Shown here: positions 38,223 to 47,557 of the stretch, one piece after another | Layout of the letters: each line of letters starts with the position of its first letter | How positions within the stretch are numbered: the first letter of the stretch is position 1 | Source: Rossellomorea marisflavi | GTDB lineage: Bacteria > Bacillota > Bacilli > Bacillales > Bacillaceae_B | Reading direction: 5' to 3' | NCBI RefSeq assembly: GCF_001274775.1 | Contig: NZ_LGUE01000001.1 | Span: forward strand, 189,302 to 253,301 | Length of the DNA: 64,000 nucleotides | Notes under the pieces: generated by a model | What the model was told of the DNA's origin: nothing | The model's input: the letters and a program-made list of their open reading frames with translations, nothing else | Database searches by the model: none | Program-made: the position numbers and the translations under genes

Positions 38223-39017
38223 GTGATTCAACCTATAGGCGTGATCGACTCTGGCGTAGGTGGCCTGACGGTGGCCAAGGAAATCATGCGCCAGCTACCG
38301 AAAGAAACCATCTATTATCTAGGGGATACAGCGAGATGCCCATATGGTCCAAGGACCGTGGAAGAAGTCAGGCAGTTCACCTGGGACATGACCCGGTACC
38401 TCCTGCAATATGATATGAAAATGCTCATCATTGCCTGCAACACGGCAACGGCCGCCGCCCTGGATGAAATCCAGACGCATCTGGATATTCCCGTGATCGG
38501 GGTCATCCATCCGGGAGCAAGGGCGGCGATCAAACGGACGCGCAACAAACGGGTAGGCGTACTCGGTACGATCGGGACCGTGAACAGCAAAGCCTATCCC
38601 GATGCCCTGCACTCCCTTCATGGGGGGCTCGAGGTGTCATCCCTCGCCTGTCCGAAGTTCGTACCTCTCGTGGAGAGCGGGGAATATGGAAGTGACGTGG
38701 CCGATCGCATTATCAGTGAAACCCTTGAAGAACTCAAGGGGCTTGATCTTGATACCTTGATCCTGGGCTGCACCCATTACCCGCTTTTGCAGTCGAAGAT
38801 CCAGGCATTCATGGGTCCTTCTGTGAGCGTCATCAGCTCGGGAGACGAGACGGCGAGTGAAGTGAGTACGATCCTGGATTACTACAATCTACTATATAGA
38901 GGGGTCCATCCCCCTGAGCACCGTTTCTTCACGACGGGCTCCTCTACGATCTTCTCCGGGATCGCCTCCGACTGGCTCGACGGGGAGATCAGGGCCGAAA
39001 CCATCCGCATTGACTAA
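38223..39017 (+). CDS. racE: Glutamate racemase
   Basis: A 264-residue cofactor-independent racemase making D-glutamate for peptidoglycan. The two catalytic cysteines lie in [10 protein letters not shown] (near 70) and LGCTHYPLL (near 182), with the N-terminal DSGVGGLTV acid. GTG start at 38223 follows GAGGGAA. The terminator stem overlaps the stop codon, with CATCCGCAT at 39002-39010. Confidence 0.96.
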   Translation: MIQPIGVIDSGVGGLTVAKEIMRQLPKETIYYLGDTARCPYGPRTVEEVRQFTWDMTRYLLQYDMKMLIIACNTATAAALDEIQTHLDIPVIGVIHPGARAAIKRTRNKRVGVLGTIGTVNSKAYPDALHSLHGGLEVSSLACPKFVPLVESGEYGSDVADRIISETLEELKGLDLDTLILGCTHYPLLQSKIQAFMGPSVSVISSGDETASEVSTILDYYNLLYRGVHPPEHRFFTTGSSTIFSGIASDWLDGEIRAETIRID

Positions 39018-39032
39018 TGCGGGTGTTTTTTT
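39002..39032 (+). terminator. Terminator overlapping the racE stop codon
   Basis: CATCCGCAT/ATGCGGGTG stem; the racE TAA (39015-39017) is in the loop and right arm. T5-T7 tail. Confidence 0.8.
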
Positions 39033-39136
39033 ATGGCCATTTTCAAAGAACGGAAGTTTTTAAGAAAGTTTCGGTCTATTTTCCCGAAGGGCTCGTATAC
39101 ATAGTAGTACAAACTGTCTTTCTAGGAGGTTTACCG

Positions 39137-40216
39137 ATGGCGAAAAAAGCGAAAGTGTCCATTGCAGTAACGGTATTAGCATCTTCTGTGTATCTGTCGG
39201 GGTGTGGGTTGTTCAGTTTTGGGGATAAGAAGGAAAAGATCGACCCCCCTCAGGATACCTCGTACTTAAAAGAAGGTGAGAAAGTAGATACAGCCAAAAA
39301 AGAAGAAGGCAAGGAAACCTCTGCCAAAAAAGAAGAAGCGACTGAAAACAGTGTCATGACGGAACTTTATCTTATCGACAAAAACGGGTACGTCGTTTCC
39401 CAGTCCATCCCGCTGCCGGGGAAAGAAAGCGTGGCCAAACAGGCCCTTGAACATCTCGTCGTGAACGGTCCGGTGCAGGAAGTGCTGCCGAACGGATTCA
39501 GGGCGGTGATCCCGGCTGATACGCAGGTATCCGTCGACATCAAGGACGGGGTGGCGGTAGCCGACTTCTCTCCTGAATTCAAGGAGTATCAGCCTGAAGA
39601 CGAGCAGCGGATCCTCGAGTCCATCACCTGGACCCTGACCCAGTTTGATTCCGTTGAGAAAGTGGAGCTCCGCGTAAACGGATATCCGCTGACGGAAATG
39701 CCGGTGGCCGGAACGCCGATCAGTGAAGACGGTCTGACCCGGAAGACCGGTATCAACGTCGATACGAGCGGGGTTGCCGATCCGACAAGCACCAAGCCTT
39801 TGACGGTGTATTACGTGTCCCAGACCGATAAGGAAACATATTATGTTCCAGTCACGAAGCGGGTGAGTTCAAATGAAACCGATGACGTGAAAGCGGTGGT
39901 GAATGAGCTCATCGAAGGACCGGGGTATGCATCCTCCCTCGTCAGCGATTTCACCGGGGCGGAACTACTTGATGATCCGAAGATCAAGGATGGGAATGTA
40001 ACGTTGAACTTCAATGAAGGCGTATACGGCAGCGTGGAGGAAAAACTCGTTTCCGAGCATATGCTGAACGCCCTCGTCCTCTCATTGACGGAGCAAAAGG
40101 ATATCAAGGGAGTATCCGTTGAAGTGAACGGGGAAGCGGCGTCTGTCGCGAAGGATGGAGAAGCTGTGACAGAACCGGTCACCCGGCCGGAAAATGTCAA
40201 TGCGATTGGTTTCTGA
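39137..40216 (+). CDS. gerM: Spore germination/sporulation lipoprotein GerM
   Basis: A 359-residue lipoprotein (B. subtilis GerM 366). An N-terminal signal ends in the lipobox LSGC (Cys near 22), then a Lys/Glu-rich linker with repeated KKEE motifs (about 35-70), then two GerMN domains (about 90-200 and 235-345). GerM is needed for sporulation and germination, made in the mother cell under sigma-E in B. subtilis, and helps stabilise the SpoIIIA-SpoIIQ complex. Start ATG at 39137 has AGGAGGT upstream; the frame extending to 39017 is rejected. Confidence 0.93.
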   Translation: MAKKAKVSIAVTVLASSVYLSGCGLFSFGDKKEKIDPPQDTSYLKEGEKVDTAKKEEGKETSAKKEEATENSVMTELYLIDKNGYVVSQSIPLPGKESVAKQALEHLVVNGPVQEVLPNGFRAVIPADTQVSVDIKDGVAVADFSPEFKEYQPEDEQRILESITWTLTQFDSVEKVELRVNGYPLTEMPVAGTPISEDGLTRKTGINVDTSGVADPTSTKPLTVYYVSQTDKETYYVPVTKRVSSNETDDVKAVVNELIEGPGYASSLVSDFTGAELLDDPKIKDGNVTLNFNEGVYGSVEEKLVSEHMLNALVLSLTEQKDIKGVSVEVNGEAASVAKDGEAVTEPVTRPENVNAIGF

Positions 40217-40255
40217 CCGTGCATTTTTGATATACTATAGAAGAAGCTAACATGT

Positions 40256-40290
40256 AGAGGTGGGCATTAGCCGCCTCTTCTCTTTTTTTT
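40256..40290 (+). terminator. Terminator or attenuator between gerM and rph
   Basis: Eight-pair stem AGAGGTGG/CCGCCTCT followed by a T8 run, 62 bases before rph. A TATACTATAG sequence just upstream (about 40231) could be a promoter -10, making this an attenuator. Confidence 0.65.
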
Positions 40291-40351
40291 AGAAAAGAAC
40301 AGCAGTACATATACTCCCATTGGGAGGAAGCACGAAACAGGAGGGACTTCA

Positions 40352-41089
40352 ATGAGATACGATGGAAGACAGAAGATGGAGCTTAGACCGGTTGAAATCG
40401 AGACGGGGTATATCAAGCATCCGGAAGGTTCGGTGCTGATCACGGTAGGTGAGACGAAGGTCATTTGCAACGCAAGCATCGAGGACCGCGTACCCCCGTT
40501 CATGCGAAATAGCGGAAAGGGCTGGATCACTGCCGAATACTCCATGCTGCCGCGAGCGACCGACACGCGGAATATCAGGGAATCGTCCAAAGGAAAGATC
40601 TCAGGGCGAACAATGGAAATCCAGCGTCTGATCGGACGGGCCCTGCGTGCCGTCGTGGATCTGGAAGCGCTGGGAGAACGTACGATCTGGATCGACTGTG
40701 ATGTCATCCAGGCGGACGGTGGGACAAGGACCGCGTCCATCACCGGAGCGTTCGTCGCCATGGCCCTTGCTCTCGGAAAACTTCAGGATCAGAACAAGAT
40801 CAGCAGCTTCCCGCTCAAGAGCTTCCTCGCCGCTACCAGCGTCGGGATCGTGGAAGAGCATGGGGCAGTGCTCGATCTGAACTATGTAGAAGACAGCCAG
40901 GCCATGGTGGATATGAATATCATCATGACGGGCGAAGGAGAATTCGTCGAGCTGCAGGGGACAGGAGAGGAAGCGACATTCACGATGAATCAGCTTCAGG
41001 AACTCCTTGAACTCGGCCAGACCGGGATCCGTGAACTATTTGACATTCAAAAGGACGTACTGGGTGAACTCGCAGACAGAATACAGTAA
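40352..41089 (+). CDS. rph: Ribonuclease PH
   Basis: A 245-residue phosphorolytic 3'-5' exoribonuclease trimming tRNA 3' ends, same length as in B. subtilis. Family segments: [17 protein letters not shown] at the start, [35 protein letters not shown] (in parts, near 70-105) and the [15 protein letters not shown] region near 125-140 with the catalytic Asp nearby. RBS AGGAGGG. It overlaps closely with ysnA, and ysnB follows. Confidence 0.97.
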   Translation: MRYDGRQKMELRPVEIETGYIKHPEGSVLITVGETKVICNASIEDRVPPFMRNSGKGWITAEYSMLPRATDTRNIRESSKGKISGRTMEIQRLIGRALRAVVDLEALGERTIWIDCDVIQADGGTRTASITGAFVAMALALGKLQDQNKISSFPLKSFLAATSVGIVEEHGAVLDLNYVEDSQAMVDMNIIMTGEGEFVELQGTGEEATFTMNQLQELLELGQTGIRELFDIQKDVLGELADRIQ

Positions 41090-41104
41090 GGGATGGAGAA
41101 AACT

Positions 41105-41701
41105 ATGGCAAAGAACGTCATCATCGCAACCAAGAACAGGGGAAAAGCGAAAGAATTCGAACTCATGTTTAAGCCATATGGTTATGAGGTACAAACATTA
41201 CTAGATTTACCACATATTGAAGACGTGGAAGAGACTGGTGTCACGTTCGAAGAGAATGCCGTCCTGAAAGCCGAGACAGTGGCAAAAGAGCTCGACTGCC
41301 TCGTCATATCCGATGATTCGGGATTGAGCATCGACGCACTCGACGGCCGTCCAGGTGTATATTCCGCACGCTACGCCGGGGAAGCGAAAAGCGATGAAGC
41401 GAATATGGAGAAGGTCCTTTCGGAGCTCGAAGGAGTCGACGAAGCAAACCGCACGGCCCGTTTCCATTGTGTACTGGCCATCGCCGGCCCTGGACGGAAG
41501 ACGGAGACCGTGAATGGAACGTGTGAAGGTGTCATTCTTGAAGAAAAGCGGGGAAGCAATGGGTTCGGGTATGATCCGATCTTCTTCGTCCCGTCACTCG
41601 GCAAGGCCATGGCAGAGCTTACGCCGGAAGAAAAGCGGGGCATCAGCCATCGCGGACACGCACTGGATCAATTGAGAGAGAGACTATCCGACTTCGTGTA
41701 A
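41105..41701 (+). CDS. ysnA: XTP/dITP diphosphatase
   Basis: A 198-residue non-canonical purine NTP pyrophosphatase (RdgB/HAM1 family) that removes dITP and XTP. It has IIATKNRGKAKEFE at the N-terminus, the acidic VISDDSGLSIDALDGRPGVYSARYAG (in parts, near 60-85) and GFGYDPIFFVPSLGKAMAELT near 150. Two ATG codons are possible (41093 and 41105); the second has better spacing from TGGAG. Coupled to rph. Confidence 0.94.
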   Translation: MAKNVIIATKNRGKAKEFELMFKPYGYEVQTLLDLPHIEDVEETGVTFEENAVLKAETVAKELDCLVISDDSGLSIDALDGRPGVYSARYAGEAKSDEANMEKVLSELEGVDEANRTARFHCVLAIAGPGRKTETVNGTCEGVILEEKRGSNGFGYDPIFFVPSLGKAMAELTPEEKRGISHRGHALDQLRERLSDFV

Positions 41702-41712
41702 AGGGTGAGTAG

Positions 41713-42216
41713 ATGAACATTTTAGTTGTAAGCGACAGCCACGGGTCCAAGGAAGAGCTGGCCGACCTGTCCAGGATGTATGCGGGAAAGATGGACGTCA
41801 TGATCCACTGCGGGGATTCCGAACTGCGGGCGGATGATGAAGTCCTGGACCATTTCAAAGTGGTCCGCGGTAACTGCGACATGGATCAACGATTCCCCGA
41901 GACGCATCTCGAGGAAGGGGACGGCAGGCGCCTCCTCGTGACCCACGGGCATTTATACGGAATTAAGATGTCATTGATGAAGCTGAAGTACAAAGCGGAA
42001 GAACTGGGAGCCGATATGGTCTTCTTCGGTCATTCCCATGAACTGGGGGCGGAGCTGATGGACGGGATCCTATTCCTGAATCCAGGCAGCATCCTCCTGC
42101 CAAGGGGAAGGCACGAGAAAACCTACGCCCTCATCGAAACAACGAAGCACAAGATCCACGTGAAATTCCTGACGGAAAAACACGAACTCGTCGAGGAAAT
42201 CGAATTCGACATGTAA
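41713..42216 (+). CDS. ysnB: YfcE-type metallophosphoesterase YsnB
   Basis: A 167-residue calcineurin-like phosphodiesterase. Metal ligands: VSDSHGS (near 6-12), HCGDSE (near 36), VRGNCD (near 55), THGHLYG (near 78) and FGHSHE (near 103). The substrate is unknown. GGGTGAG lies upstream of the ATG. It ends the racE-gerM-rph-ysnA-ysnB cluster, closed by a terminator at 42221-42246. Confidence 0.92.
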   Translation: MNILVVSDSHGSKEELADLSRMYAGKMDVMIHCGDSELRADDEVLDHFKVVRGNCDMDQRFPETHLEEGDGRRLLVTHGHLYGIKMSLMKLKYKAEELGADMVFFGHSHELGAELMDGILFLNPGSILLPRGRHEKTYALIETTKHKIHVKFLTEKHELVEEIEFDM

Positions 42217-42220
42217 AGGG

Positions 42221-42246
42221 AGGGCCTGCCATGCAGGCTCTTTTTT
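42221..42246 (+). terminator. Terminator after ysnB
   Basis: GGGCCTGC/GCAGGCTC stem, T6 tail. Confidence 0.8.
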
Positions 42247-42283
42247 ACTCCAAATGAATACCGGAAGTTTTTTTGAAAAACCG

Positions 42284-42312
42284 TTGACTTTCCTTTGATA
42301 TACGAATATAAT
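42284..42312 (+). promoter_or_regulatory. Promoter of the first tRNA-Arg
   Basis: TTGACT at 42284-42289 and TATAAT at 42307-42312, exact 17-base spacer, about 43 bases before the tRNA. Confidence 0.8.
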
Positions 42313-42355
42313 AATAAATGTCCTTAAGAAACACGGACGCTTACATAATGCACAT

Positions 42356-42429
<74 letters not shown>

Positions 42430-42509
42430 TACCAACACTTTGACGATATAAACATTAATGCGATACAAACTTTAACGCATTTCAACAAAAAAATATCGAA
42501 CTGAGAAAA

Positions 42510-42541
42510 AACTTCCAAATAGAATATTTGGAAGTTTTTTT
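42510..42541 (+). terminator. Terminator downstream of tRNA-Arg(TCT)
   Basis: AACTTCCAAATA/TATTTGGAAGTT stem with T7. Confidence 0.85.
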
Positions 42542-42616
42542 ATGGCTAAAAAAGTATTTTCGAAGGTTTAATAAGGCGAAGAGATTGGAAGCAAAGTCAG
42601 AACAAATTGCAAAATG

Positions 42617-42850
42617 GAGGGGGCTAAAAATTATTAGAATTGATTCACCGACAAATGCAACTAAATGGGTATCGTGAACAATAATTAAACGATTTCCTTT
42701 TTATATTTAATCAATCTTGAAAATTGACTAACACAAAGTATCTAGAAGAAGTCACTATTGATAATCACCAAAGGTTGGAAGGCGTGAATGTATTACCATC
42801 CATAAATGTAAGATAACCAAAGATAAAATACCATCCAGAAATACCTTAGC
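42617..42850 (+). pseudogene. Apparent tyrosine-recombinase (integrase) relic
   Basis: A GGAGGGGG site at 42617-42624 precedes a frame that lacks its start codon (TTA at 42631). The frame reads LELIHRQMQLNGYREQ, a stop, LNDFLFIFNQ, a stop, then KYLEEVTIDNHQRLE. These pieces resemble the N-terminal core-binding domain of tyrosine integrases, where such helix-turn patterns precede the catalytic domain. At least two internal stops occur and no catalytic domain remains. The placement directly beside the tRNA att site is where an integrase is expected. The identification is from pattern only and could be coincidental. Confidence 0.4.
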
Positions 42851-42963
42851 GGATTGAATAGTTTTTTGAAATTTCATAGTTCACCAATTCTCCAATTATT
42901 AAATATAGGATAAACCCTTGTTAAAATAAGAAAAACATTCCGGAGGGAATGTTTTCTAATTCA

Positions 42964-43224
42964 TTATTCGTTGGTCATATCTGCTGGCAATATAGCCCCA
43001 ACTGCAAAAAAACTTAAGTTTCCACAATTAGAACACGCTGTTGCAATGGTTGGCACATTCGGACCACCTAAATTAACATTATGCAGGTCATTTTGAACAT
43101 CTTGTCTGAAATATCCATCCAGCAGTTCAAAAGATTCGTTGCCACACCGTTCACATGGTTTATTTGCACCTTTGTGATTTAGCCCCGCGACAATTTGTTC
43201 TTTCTTTTCCTGTGAAAATGACAT
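42964..43224 (-). CDS. Small zinc-ribbon protein of the tRNA island
   Basis: An 86-residue protein starting MSFSQEKKEQIVAGLNHKG, with two CxxC pairs, CERCGNE (near 28) and CSNCGNL (near 66), which likely form one zinc ribbon. The central region is non-repetitive (DGYFRQDVQNDLHNVN). The function is unknown; a nucleic-acid or protein-binding role is possible. The start at 43224 has AAGGGGGTG upstream on the minus strand. It is the only intact gene between the att-like repeats and is markedly AT-rich. Confidence 0.75.
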   Translation of the reverse strand: MSFSQEKKEQIVAGLNHKGANKPCERCGNESFELLDGYFRQDVQNDLHNVNLGGPNVPTIATACSNCGNLSFFAVGAILPADMTNE

Positions 43225-43447
43225 TTTGCTCACCCCCTTCGACATAATATTTCGACATTAAGGATAAATTTTCCTGCAAAGTAATAAAAAAATGAAATTT
43301 TTTTAAATGCGTTTTCCTTATTACATTGATACTCCTAATTATTCCTGTTCTGAGTGGAATATAGGCTCGAAGTTAGAATACCTTGTTGAGAGGGAGTATC
43401 AGTTTTTTTGGTACCGGAAAGTAATTTCAAGATAAACAATGTTAATA

Positions 43448-43476
43448 CGGTCGGGAGTTCGAATCTCTCCTGAGAC
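43448..43476 (+). repeat. att-like direct repeat, right (tRNA 3' fragment)
   Basis: Second copy of the tRNA-Arg 3' end, including the T arm; one G-to-A change relative to the tRNA. There is no 5' tRNA half, so it is not a functional tRNA. Confidence 0.8.
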
Positions 43477-43483
43477 TTACGAC

Positions 43484-43524
43484 AAACATCCTGTGTTGAA
43501 TTTTTCAACACAGGATGTTTTTTT
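43484..43524 (+). terminator. Strong terminator after the tRNA fragment
   Basis: AAACATCCTGTGTTGAA/TTCAACACAGGATGTTT stem with T7. It is probably the tRNA's original terminator, now separated from the tRNA by the island. Confidence 0.85.
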
Positions 43525-43714
43525 GTTGTCTATTGTCTATCTGGTTTTCTGTGGATGCAGGCAAGACATCTGAAACAGGAAGAGGGTTCGCTTATCAATC
43601 TGCCGTCCCCCTTGAAGAATTCGTGAATATGGCCCAAGCCGTCCCGATATACTAGTTCCATAAACTGTGCCTTTCGTCCCGTCTTGTATAGCCGGAATGA
43701 GGGGAGAAGTGAGG
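43525..43714. other. Intergenic region before the coiled-coil pseudogene
   Basis: No gene, promoter or repeat could be recognised here. An 81-codon minus-strand frame lacks a ribosome site and any resemblance to known proteins. Confidence 0.5.
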
Positions 43715-44382
43715 GTGAAGGGTTTCGGGTGGATCAAGAAGTGGCAGGTCTGGGTGTGAGTCGTGAGCGTCCTTGTTCTCATCTCGCTATGTACGTGGTT
43801 TGGGTACAGCAGCGCACGTGCGGAAGTGGACGGAGTGAAGAAATCGTACGATGAGAATCTTTCTTCCCTTGAAGGGAAACGGGGGAATTGGAAGGGTTAG
43901 AAAAAGAGCTTTCCTCTAAAACGGATGAGCTTGAACGCGCGATTTCGTCTCTGAGTGATAAGGAAGAAGAAGCAGCGGAGGCCGCCTCCATTATCGATGA
44001 AGCACATGAAAGAGCGGGAGAAATCGATTCGCTTAAGAAGGAAGCGCAGGCCCTGGATGACAAGATCAAAGAGAAGAAAACTAAAATCGCCGGTCTGGAT
44101 GAAGACATCAAGTCCAGGAAAGGCGACATCAAGAAGCTCGATGCCGCTCCCGTCAGCCTGCCTTCCGGTACCTTCATCGTCGGCAAGGATGTAAAGGCTT
44201 TGAGGTATTCCGCCAGTTCAGCCGGTCAAAGTGGCAACTTCGTTGTATACAGTAGCTTTGGTGATCTTAAGGTCAATCAGATCCTCGGATCGGATTACGG
44301 GGTTTCCGAGCATATCTTCTTTGCCGATGAAGGTGACATCATTGAATCGACCATGCCCACGGTCCTGACGCCGGTCGAGTGA
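43715..44382 (+). pseudogene. Broken membrane-anchored coiled-coil protein
   Basis: A GTG at 43715 opens VKGFGWIKKWQVWV, then an in-frame TGA (43757-43759), then VVSVLVLISLCTWFGYSSARAE. Read through, this forms a basic N-terminus plus one membrane helix. A frameshift in the GGGGG run at 43881-43885 then separates it from a 164-codon frame with a coiled coil (about ELSSKTDELERAISSLSDKE onward) and a C-terminal domain (LPSGTFIVGKDVKALRYS, ending in GDIIESTMPTVLTPVE). One inserted G would rejoin the frames. The two lesions suggest a pseudogene; sequencing error could explain the homopolymer lesion but not easily the stop. Confidence 0.7.
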
Positions 44383-44383
44383 A

Positions 44384-44409
44384 CCCCATTTTAATGGGGC
44401 TTTTTTTTT
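44384..44409 (+). terminator. Terminator after the pseudogene
   Basis: CCCCATT/AATGGGG stem followed by a T9 tract. Confidence 0.8.
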
Positions 44410-44457
44410 CTATTCTGGCCATCTCATAAAAAAATAGATTGAAAGAAGAAAAAAACC

Positions 44458-44486
44458 TTGAATTCCACTCGGTTCTGGGGTATTCT
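44458..44486 (+). promoter_or_regulatory. Promoter of the second tRNA-Arg
   Basis: TTGAAT at 44458-44463 and TATTCT at 44481-44486, 17-base spacer. Confidence 0.65.
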
Positions 44487-44514
44487 ATTACTTGCACTGC
44501 TTGAAACGAAAGTT

Positions 44515-44588
44515 GTCCCAGTAGCTCAGCAGGATAGAGCGACAGCCTCCTAAGCTGTAGGTCGTGAGTTCGAATCTCGCCTGGGACG
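44515..44588 (+). tRNA. tRNA-Arg (anticodon CCT)
   Basis: A 74-base cloverleaf: acceptor GTCCCAG/CTGGGAC, anticodon stem ACAGC/GCTGT with loop CTCCTAA giving CCU (reads AGG). It has the same acceptor stem as the TCT isoacceptor 2.1 kb upstream. CCA is not encoded. Confidence 0.96.
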
Positions 44589-44630
44589 CCATCTATCATA
44601 CATACTGCAGTCGGATGACTGCATTCGTAC

Positions 44631-44661
44631 AATACCTCGCCCATCGGCGGGGTATTTTTTT
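44631..44661 (+). terminator. Terminator after tRNA-Arg(CCT)
   Basis: AATACCTCGC/GCGGGGTATT stem with T7. A second small hairpin TGCAGTC/GACTGCA sits between tRNA and terminator. Confidence 0.85.
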
Positions 44662-44750
44662 GCATTATAAGAGGATTCAGCCGCCATTTTGTGCTCCAAC
44701 AGCAATCATGCTACACTTAAAGCAATTCTAGTGTTAGGCAGGTACGAATT

Positions 44751-45740
44751 ATGACAAATCAAGATGAGTTCGGGAAGGTGATCGCCTTTCCCGGTCTGAA
44801 GGACCGATTATTCGAAAAAGGGGTGGAAGCCCTGGAGGAGGGGGATGCGCATGCAGCATGCGATCTTCTTTCACAGGCCTACGAGCTTGAATCGTTGAAT
44901 CCCGAAATCAGCACGGCCCTCGTCCTTGCCCTCTATGAGTGCAAGGAGTATGAGGAGGCGCAGGGAATCTGCCGGGAGATGCTCCTTGAAGGGGTCGGTG
45001 ATTACTTCGAAACGGTCGACATGTACTTGATGATCCTCATCCAGCTGCATGAGCATCAGGATGTGGTGGATACACTCCATGCCCTCTTCGATGAAAAGGA
45101 AGTCCCGTTTGAGAAGGAAGAGCATTTCAGGAAGCTCCTTCAGTTCAGCGAGAAGATGTTGAATGCACCGGTAGACGAAGCAGGTGAAGAAGCCCATGGG
45201 TCTCCCCTTCTCGAAGGAAAAAGCCTTGAAGAACAGATCATCATCACAGCCGGATTGGTTCAGCGGAATATCAGGCCGTACAGGCAGGAACTCGAAAACA
45301 GCCTGCAGGATGAAGACATGCATCCCTTCGTCCAGACGATGATCGTGAATGTCTTGAGGGAGCATGGGGTGGCAAGTGAGATCCTCGTGAAAAAGCTTGG
45401 AAGGGAAGGATTCGTTCAGCCGGAGAATCTTCCGGAGGTTTTCACGTCGGATGCATTCCGTGAAGCGGTCCTTTCCCTGGAGGAGCTCCTCCTTCAGGAC
45501 AGCCCGTCCCTGATCCGCCATGCAGAAGAAGTGCTGAAGCGCCATGCCTTCCTCCTCTATCCCTTCGATATGGAATGGGATCCCGATGACATCGCCCTTG
45601 CCTATGGTCACTATGCGGCAGGCATCCTCGGGGACGAAGACTTGGAGAAGGATCTGCAGGAAAAGATGGATGAAGGAGAGAGCAAAACGATCCTTGCTTT
45701 CATTCACGAACTTGAAGAAATTTCTTCACCGAATATTTAA
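44751..45740 (+). CDS. ysoA: TPR-repeat protein YsoA
   Basis: A 329-residue acidic, helical protein with tetratricopeptide-like repeats near the N-terminus (LFEKGVEALEEGDAHAACDLL, then a second helix pair around ALVLALYECKEYEEAQ, read in parts). No signal peptide. Function unknown; it likely mediates protein contacts. It lies just upstream of tig, as ysoA does in B. subtilis, which supports the name. The RBS (GGCAGGT) is weak. A promoter for tig follows its stop. Confidence 0.82.
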   Translation: MTNQDEFGKVIAFPGLKDRLFEKGVEALEEGDAHAACDLLSQAYELESLNPEISTALVLALYECKEYEEAQGICREMLLEGVGDYFETVDMYLMILIQLHEHQDVVDTLHALFDEKEVPFEKEEHFRKLLQFSEKMLNAPVDEAGEEAHGSPLLEGKSLEEQIIITAGLVQRNIRPYRQELENSLQDEDMHPFVQTMIVNVLREHGVASEILVKKLGREGFVQPENLPEVFTSDAFREAVLSLEELLLQDSPSLIRHAEEVLKRHAFLLYPFDMEWDPDDIALAYGHYAAGILGDEDLEKDLQEKMDEGESKTILAFIHELEEISSPNI

Positions 45741-45750
45741 GTGCTACTTC

Positions 45751-45778
45751 TTGAAAGACAGAAGCTGTATGTTATAAT
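45751..45778 (+). promoter_or_regulatory. tig: Sigma-A promoter of tig
   Basis: TTGAAA at 45751-45756 and TATAAT at 45773-45778, 16-base spacer. Confidence 0.7.
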
Positions 45779-45897
45779 GTAGTGGTTGTAATGTAAAAGT
45801 CTTTCATATAATTACGATGATAGTGCTAGATTCAATCGGGACTATCTACTACTATGCGTAAAATAAAAATCAATTATAGATTGTTGGAGGGAACTGT

Positions 45898-47184
45898 ATG
45901 TCTGCAAAATGGGAAAAGCAAGAAGGGAACCAAGGTGTTCTTACAATTGAAGTAGAAGCAGCTAAAGTGAACGAAGGTCTTGACGCAGCGTTCAAAAAAG
46001 TTGTGAAACAAGTAAACGTACCAGGATTCCGTAAAGGTAAAATGCCACGTGGCATGTTCGAAAAACGTTTCGGCGTAGAATCTCTTTATCAAGATGCTTT
46101 GGATATCATCCTTCCTGAAGCATATGCTAATGCGATCGAAGAAACTGGAATCGAGCCGATCGATCGTCCGGAAATCGACGTAGAGCAAATGGAAAAAGGA
46201 AAAGACCTTGTCTTCACAGCAAAAGTTCAAGTGAAACCTGAAGTGAAGCTTGGCGATTACAAAGGTCTTGAAGTAGAAAAAGTGGACGATGAAGTAACAG
46301 CTGAAGATGTAGAAGCTGAACTTACTTCCCTTCAAGAAAAACAAGCTGAGCTTGTTGTGAAAGAAGAAGGCAAAGCTGAAGAAGGCGACACAGTGACAAT
46401 GGATTTCGAAGGATTCGTTGACGGTGAAGCATTCGAAGGCGGCCAAGCGGATAACTACTCACTTGAACTTGGTTCAGGTCAGTTCATCCCAGGATTCGAA
46501 GAGCAGCTTGTAGGCGTTGCAGCAGGCGAAGAAAAAGACGTTGAGGTAAGCTTCCCTGAAGAATACCATGCGGCAGAGCTTGCTGGTAAAGCAGCTACAT
46601 TCAAAGTGAAAATCCACGAAATCAAAGCGAAAGAACTTCCAGCACTTGATGATGAGTTCGCTAAAGACGCAGATGAAGAAGTGGAAACACTTGCTGAACT
46701 GAAAGAAAAAATCGAAAACCGCCTGAAAGAGTCTAAAAAGACTGAAGCGGAAACAGCAGTACGTGAAGCACTAGTAGAAAAAGCTTCTGAAAATGCTGAA
46801 GTGGAAATCCCGGACGTCATGGTTGACGCTGAAGTGGACCGCATGATGCAAGAATTCGGTCAACGTCTTCAAATGCAAGGCATGACCCTTGAGCTTTACT
46901 TCCAATTCTCTGGTCAATCAGAAGAAGATCTTCGCGGTCAAATGAAAGAAGATGCTGGCAAACGTGTTCGCACAAACCTAACGCTTGAAGCGATCGCAGC
47001 AGCGGAAAATCTTGAAGTGACAGACGAAGAAGCGGAAGAAGAAGTGAATAAAATGGCTGAGCAGTACAACATGTCAGCTGACAACATCAAGCAAGCCCTA
47101 GGCGGACTTGATACGTTGAAAGCAGACCTTAAAGTGCGCAAAGCATTGGAATTCCTTGTAGATAACAGCAAAACAGTAGCATAA
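45898..47184 (+). CDS. tig: Trigger factor
   Basis: A 428-residue ribosome-associated chaperone and prolyl isomerase (B. subtilis 424). N-terminal ribosome-binding domain with the signature [17 protein letters not shown] near 42-58, FKBP-type PPIase domain (about 150-245: [14 protein letters not shown]) and C-terminal substrate-binding arms. GGAGGG precedes the ATG. Strongly biased, AT-richer codon use than its neighbours indicates high expression. Confidence 0.97.
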   Translation: MSAKWEKQEGNQGVLTIEVEAAKVNEGLDAAFKKVVKQVNVPGFRKGKMPRGMFEKRFGVESLYQDALDIILPEAYANAIEETGIEPIDRPEIDVEQMEKGKDLVFTAKVQVKPEVKLGDYKGLEVEKVDDEVTAEDVEAELTSLQEKQAELVVKEEGKAEEGDTVTMDFEGFVDGEAFEGGQADNYSLELGSGQFIPGFEEQLVGVAAGEEKDVEVSFPEEYHAAELAGKAATFKVKIHEIKAKELPALDDEFAKDADEEVETLAELKEKIENRLKESKKTEAETAVREALVEKASENAEVEIPDVMVDAEVDRMMQEFGQRLQMQGMTLELYFQFSGQSEEDLRGQMKEDAGKRVRTNLTLEAIAAAENLEVTDEEAEEEVNKMAEQYNMSADNIKQALGGLDTLKADLKVRKALEFLVDNSKTVA

Positions 47185-47203
47185 TCAATATATGATAGTA
47201 GGG

Positions 47204-47229
47204 ACAAGGCGCTCAGTGCGCCTTGTTTT
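47204..47229 (+). terminator. Terminator after tig
   Basis: ACAAGGCGC/GCGCCTTGT stem with a short T tail. Confidence 0.75.
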
Positions 47230-47557
47230 CTACCCTCTTTTAGGAAGTTTAGACGAGCGGCTCTTAGGGGAAATATCTCTATGAAGAATAAGAACCCCCG
47301 GTTTTGGATAAACCTTAAGAAGCAGGGGTAAAAAAATCCTTCATCCCGTTTCGATCTTCCCGCTTCCGGCTATGTAAATAATTTGCTAAAATCCTCAATA
47401 CATAATAAGATGATTGATAAGAATCGTATCAATTTCGTTACGGACATATAATGTGATAGAATGCAATACATAACTCATGGTAATTGGAAAGCAGGAAATC
47501 GTTCGTGTGATGAAACATTACGATTTTTACTAAGCTCAAACGAAGGGGTGAACGTCA
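47230..47557. other. Intergenic region before clpX
   Basis: AT-rich, with a TATAAT at 47447-47452 that could be the clpX -10, though its -35 is poor. No gene or repeat was recognised. Confidence 0.5.

Noticed and set aside
43448..43476. A third tRNA gene
   Set aside because: Only the T arm and 3' acceptor half are present, so it cannot fold as a tRNA.
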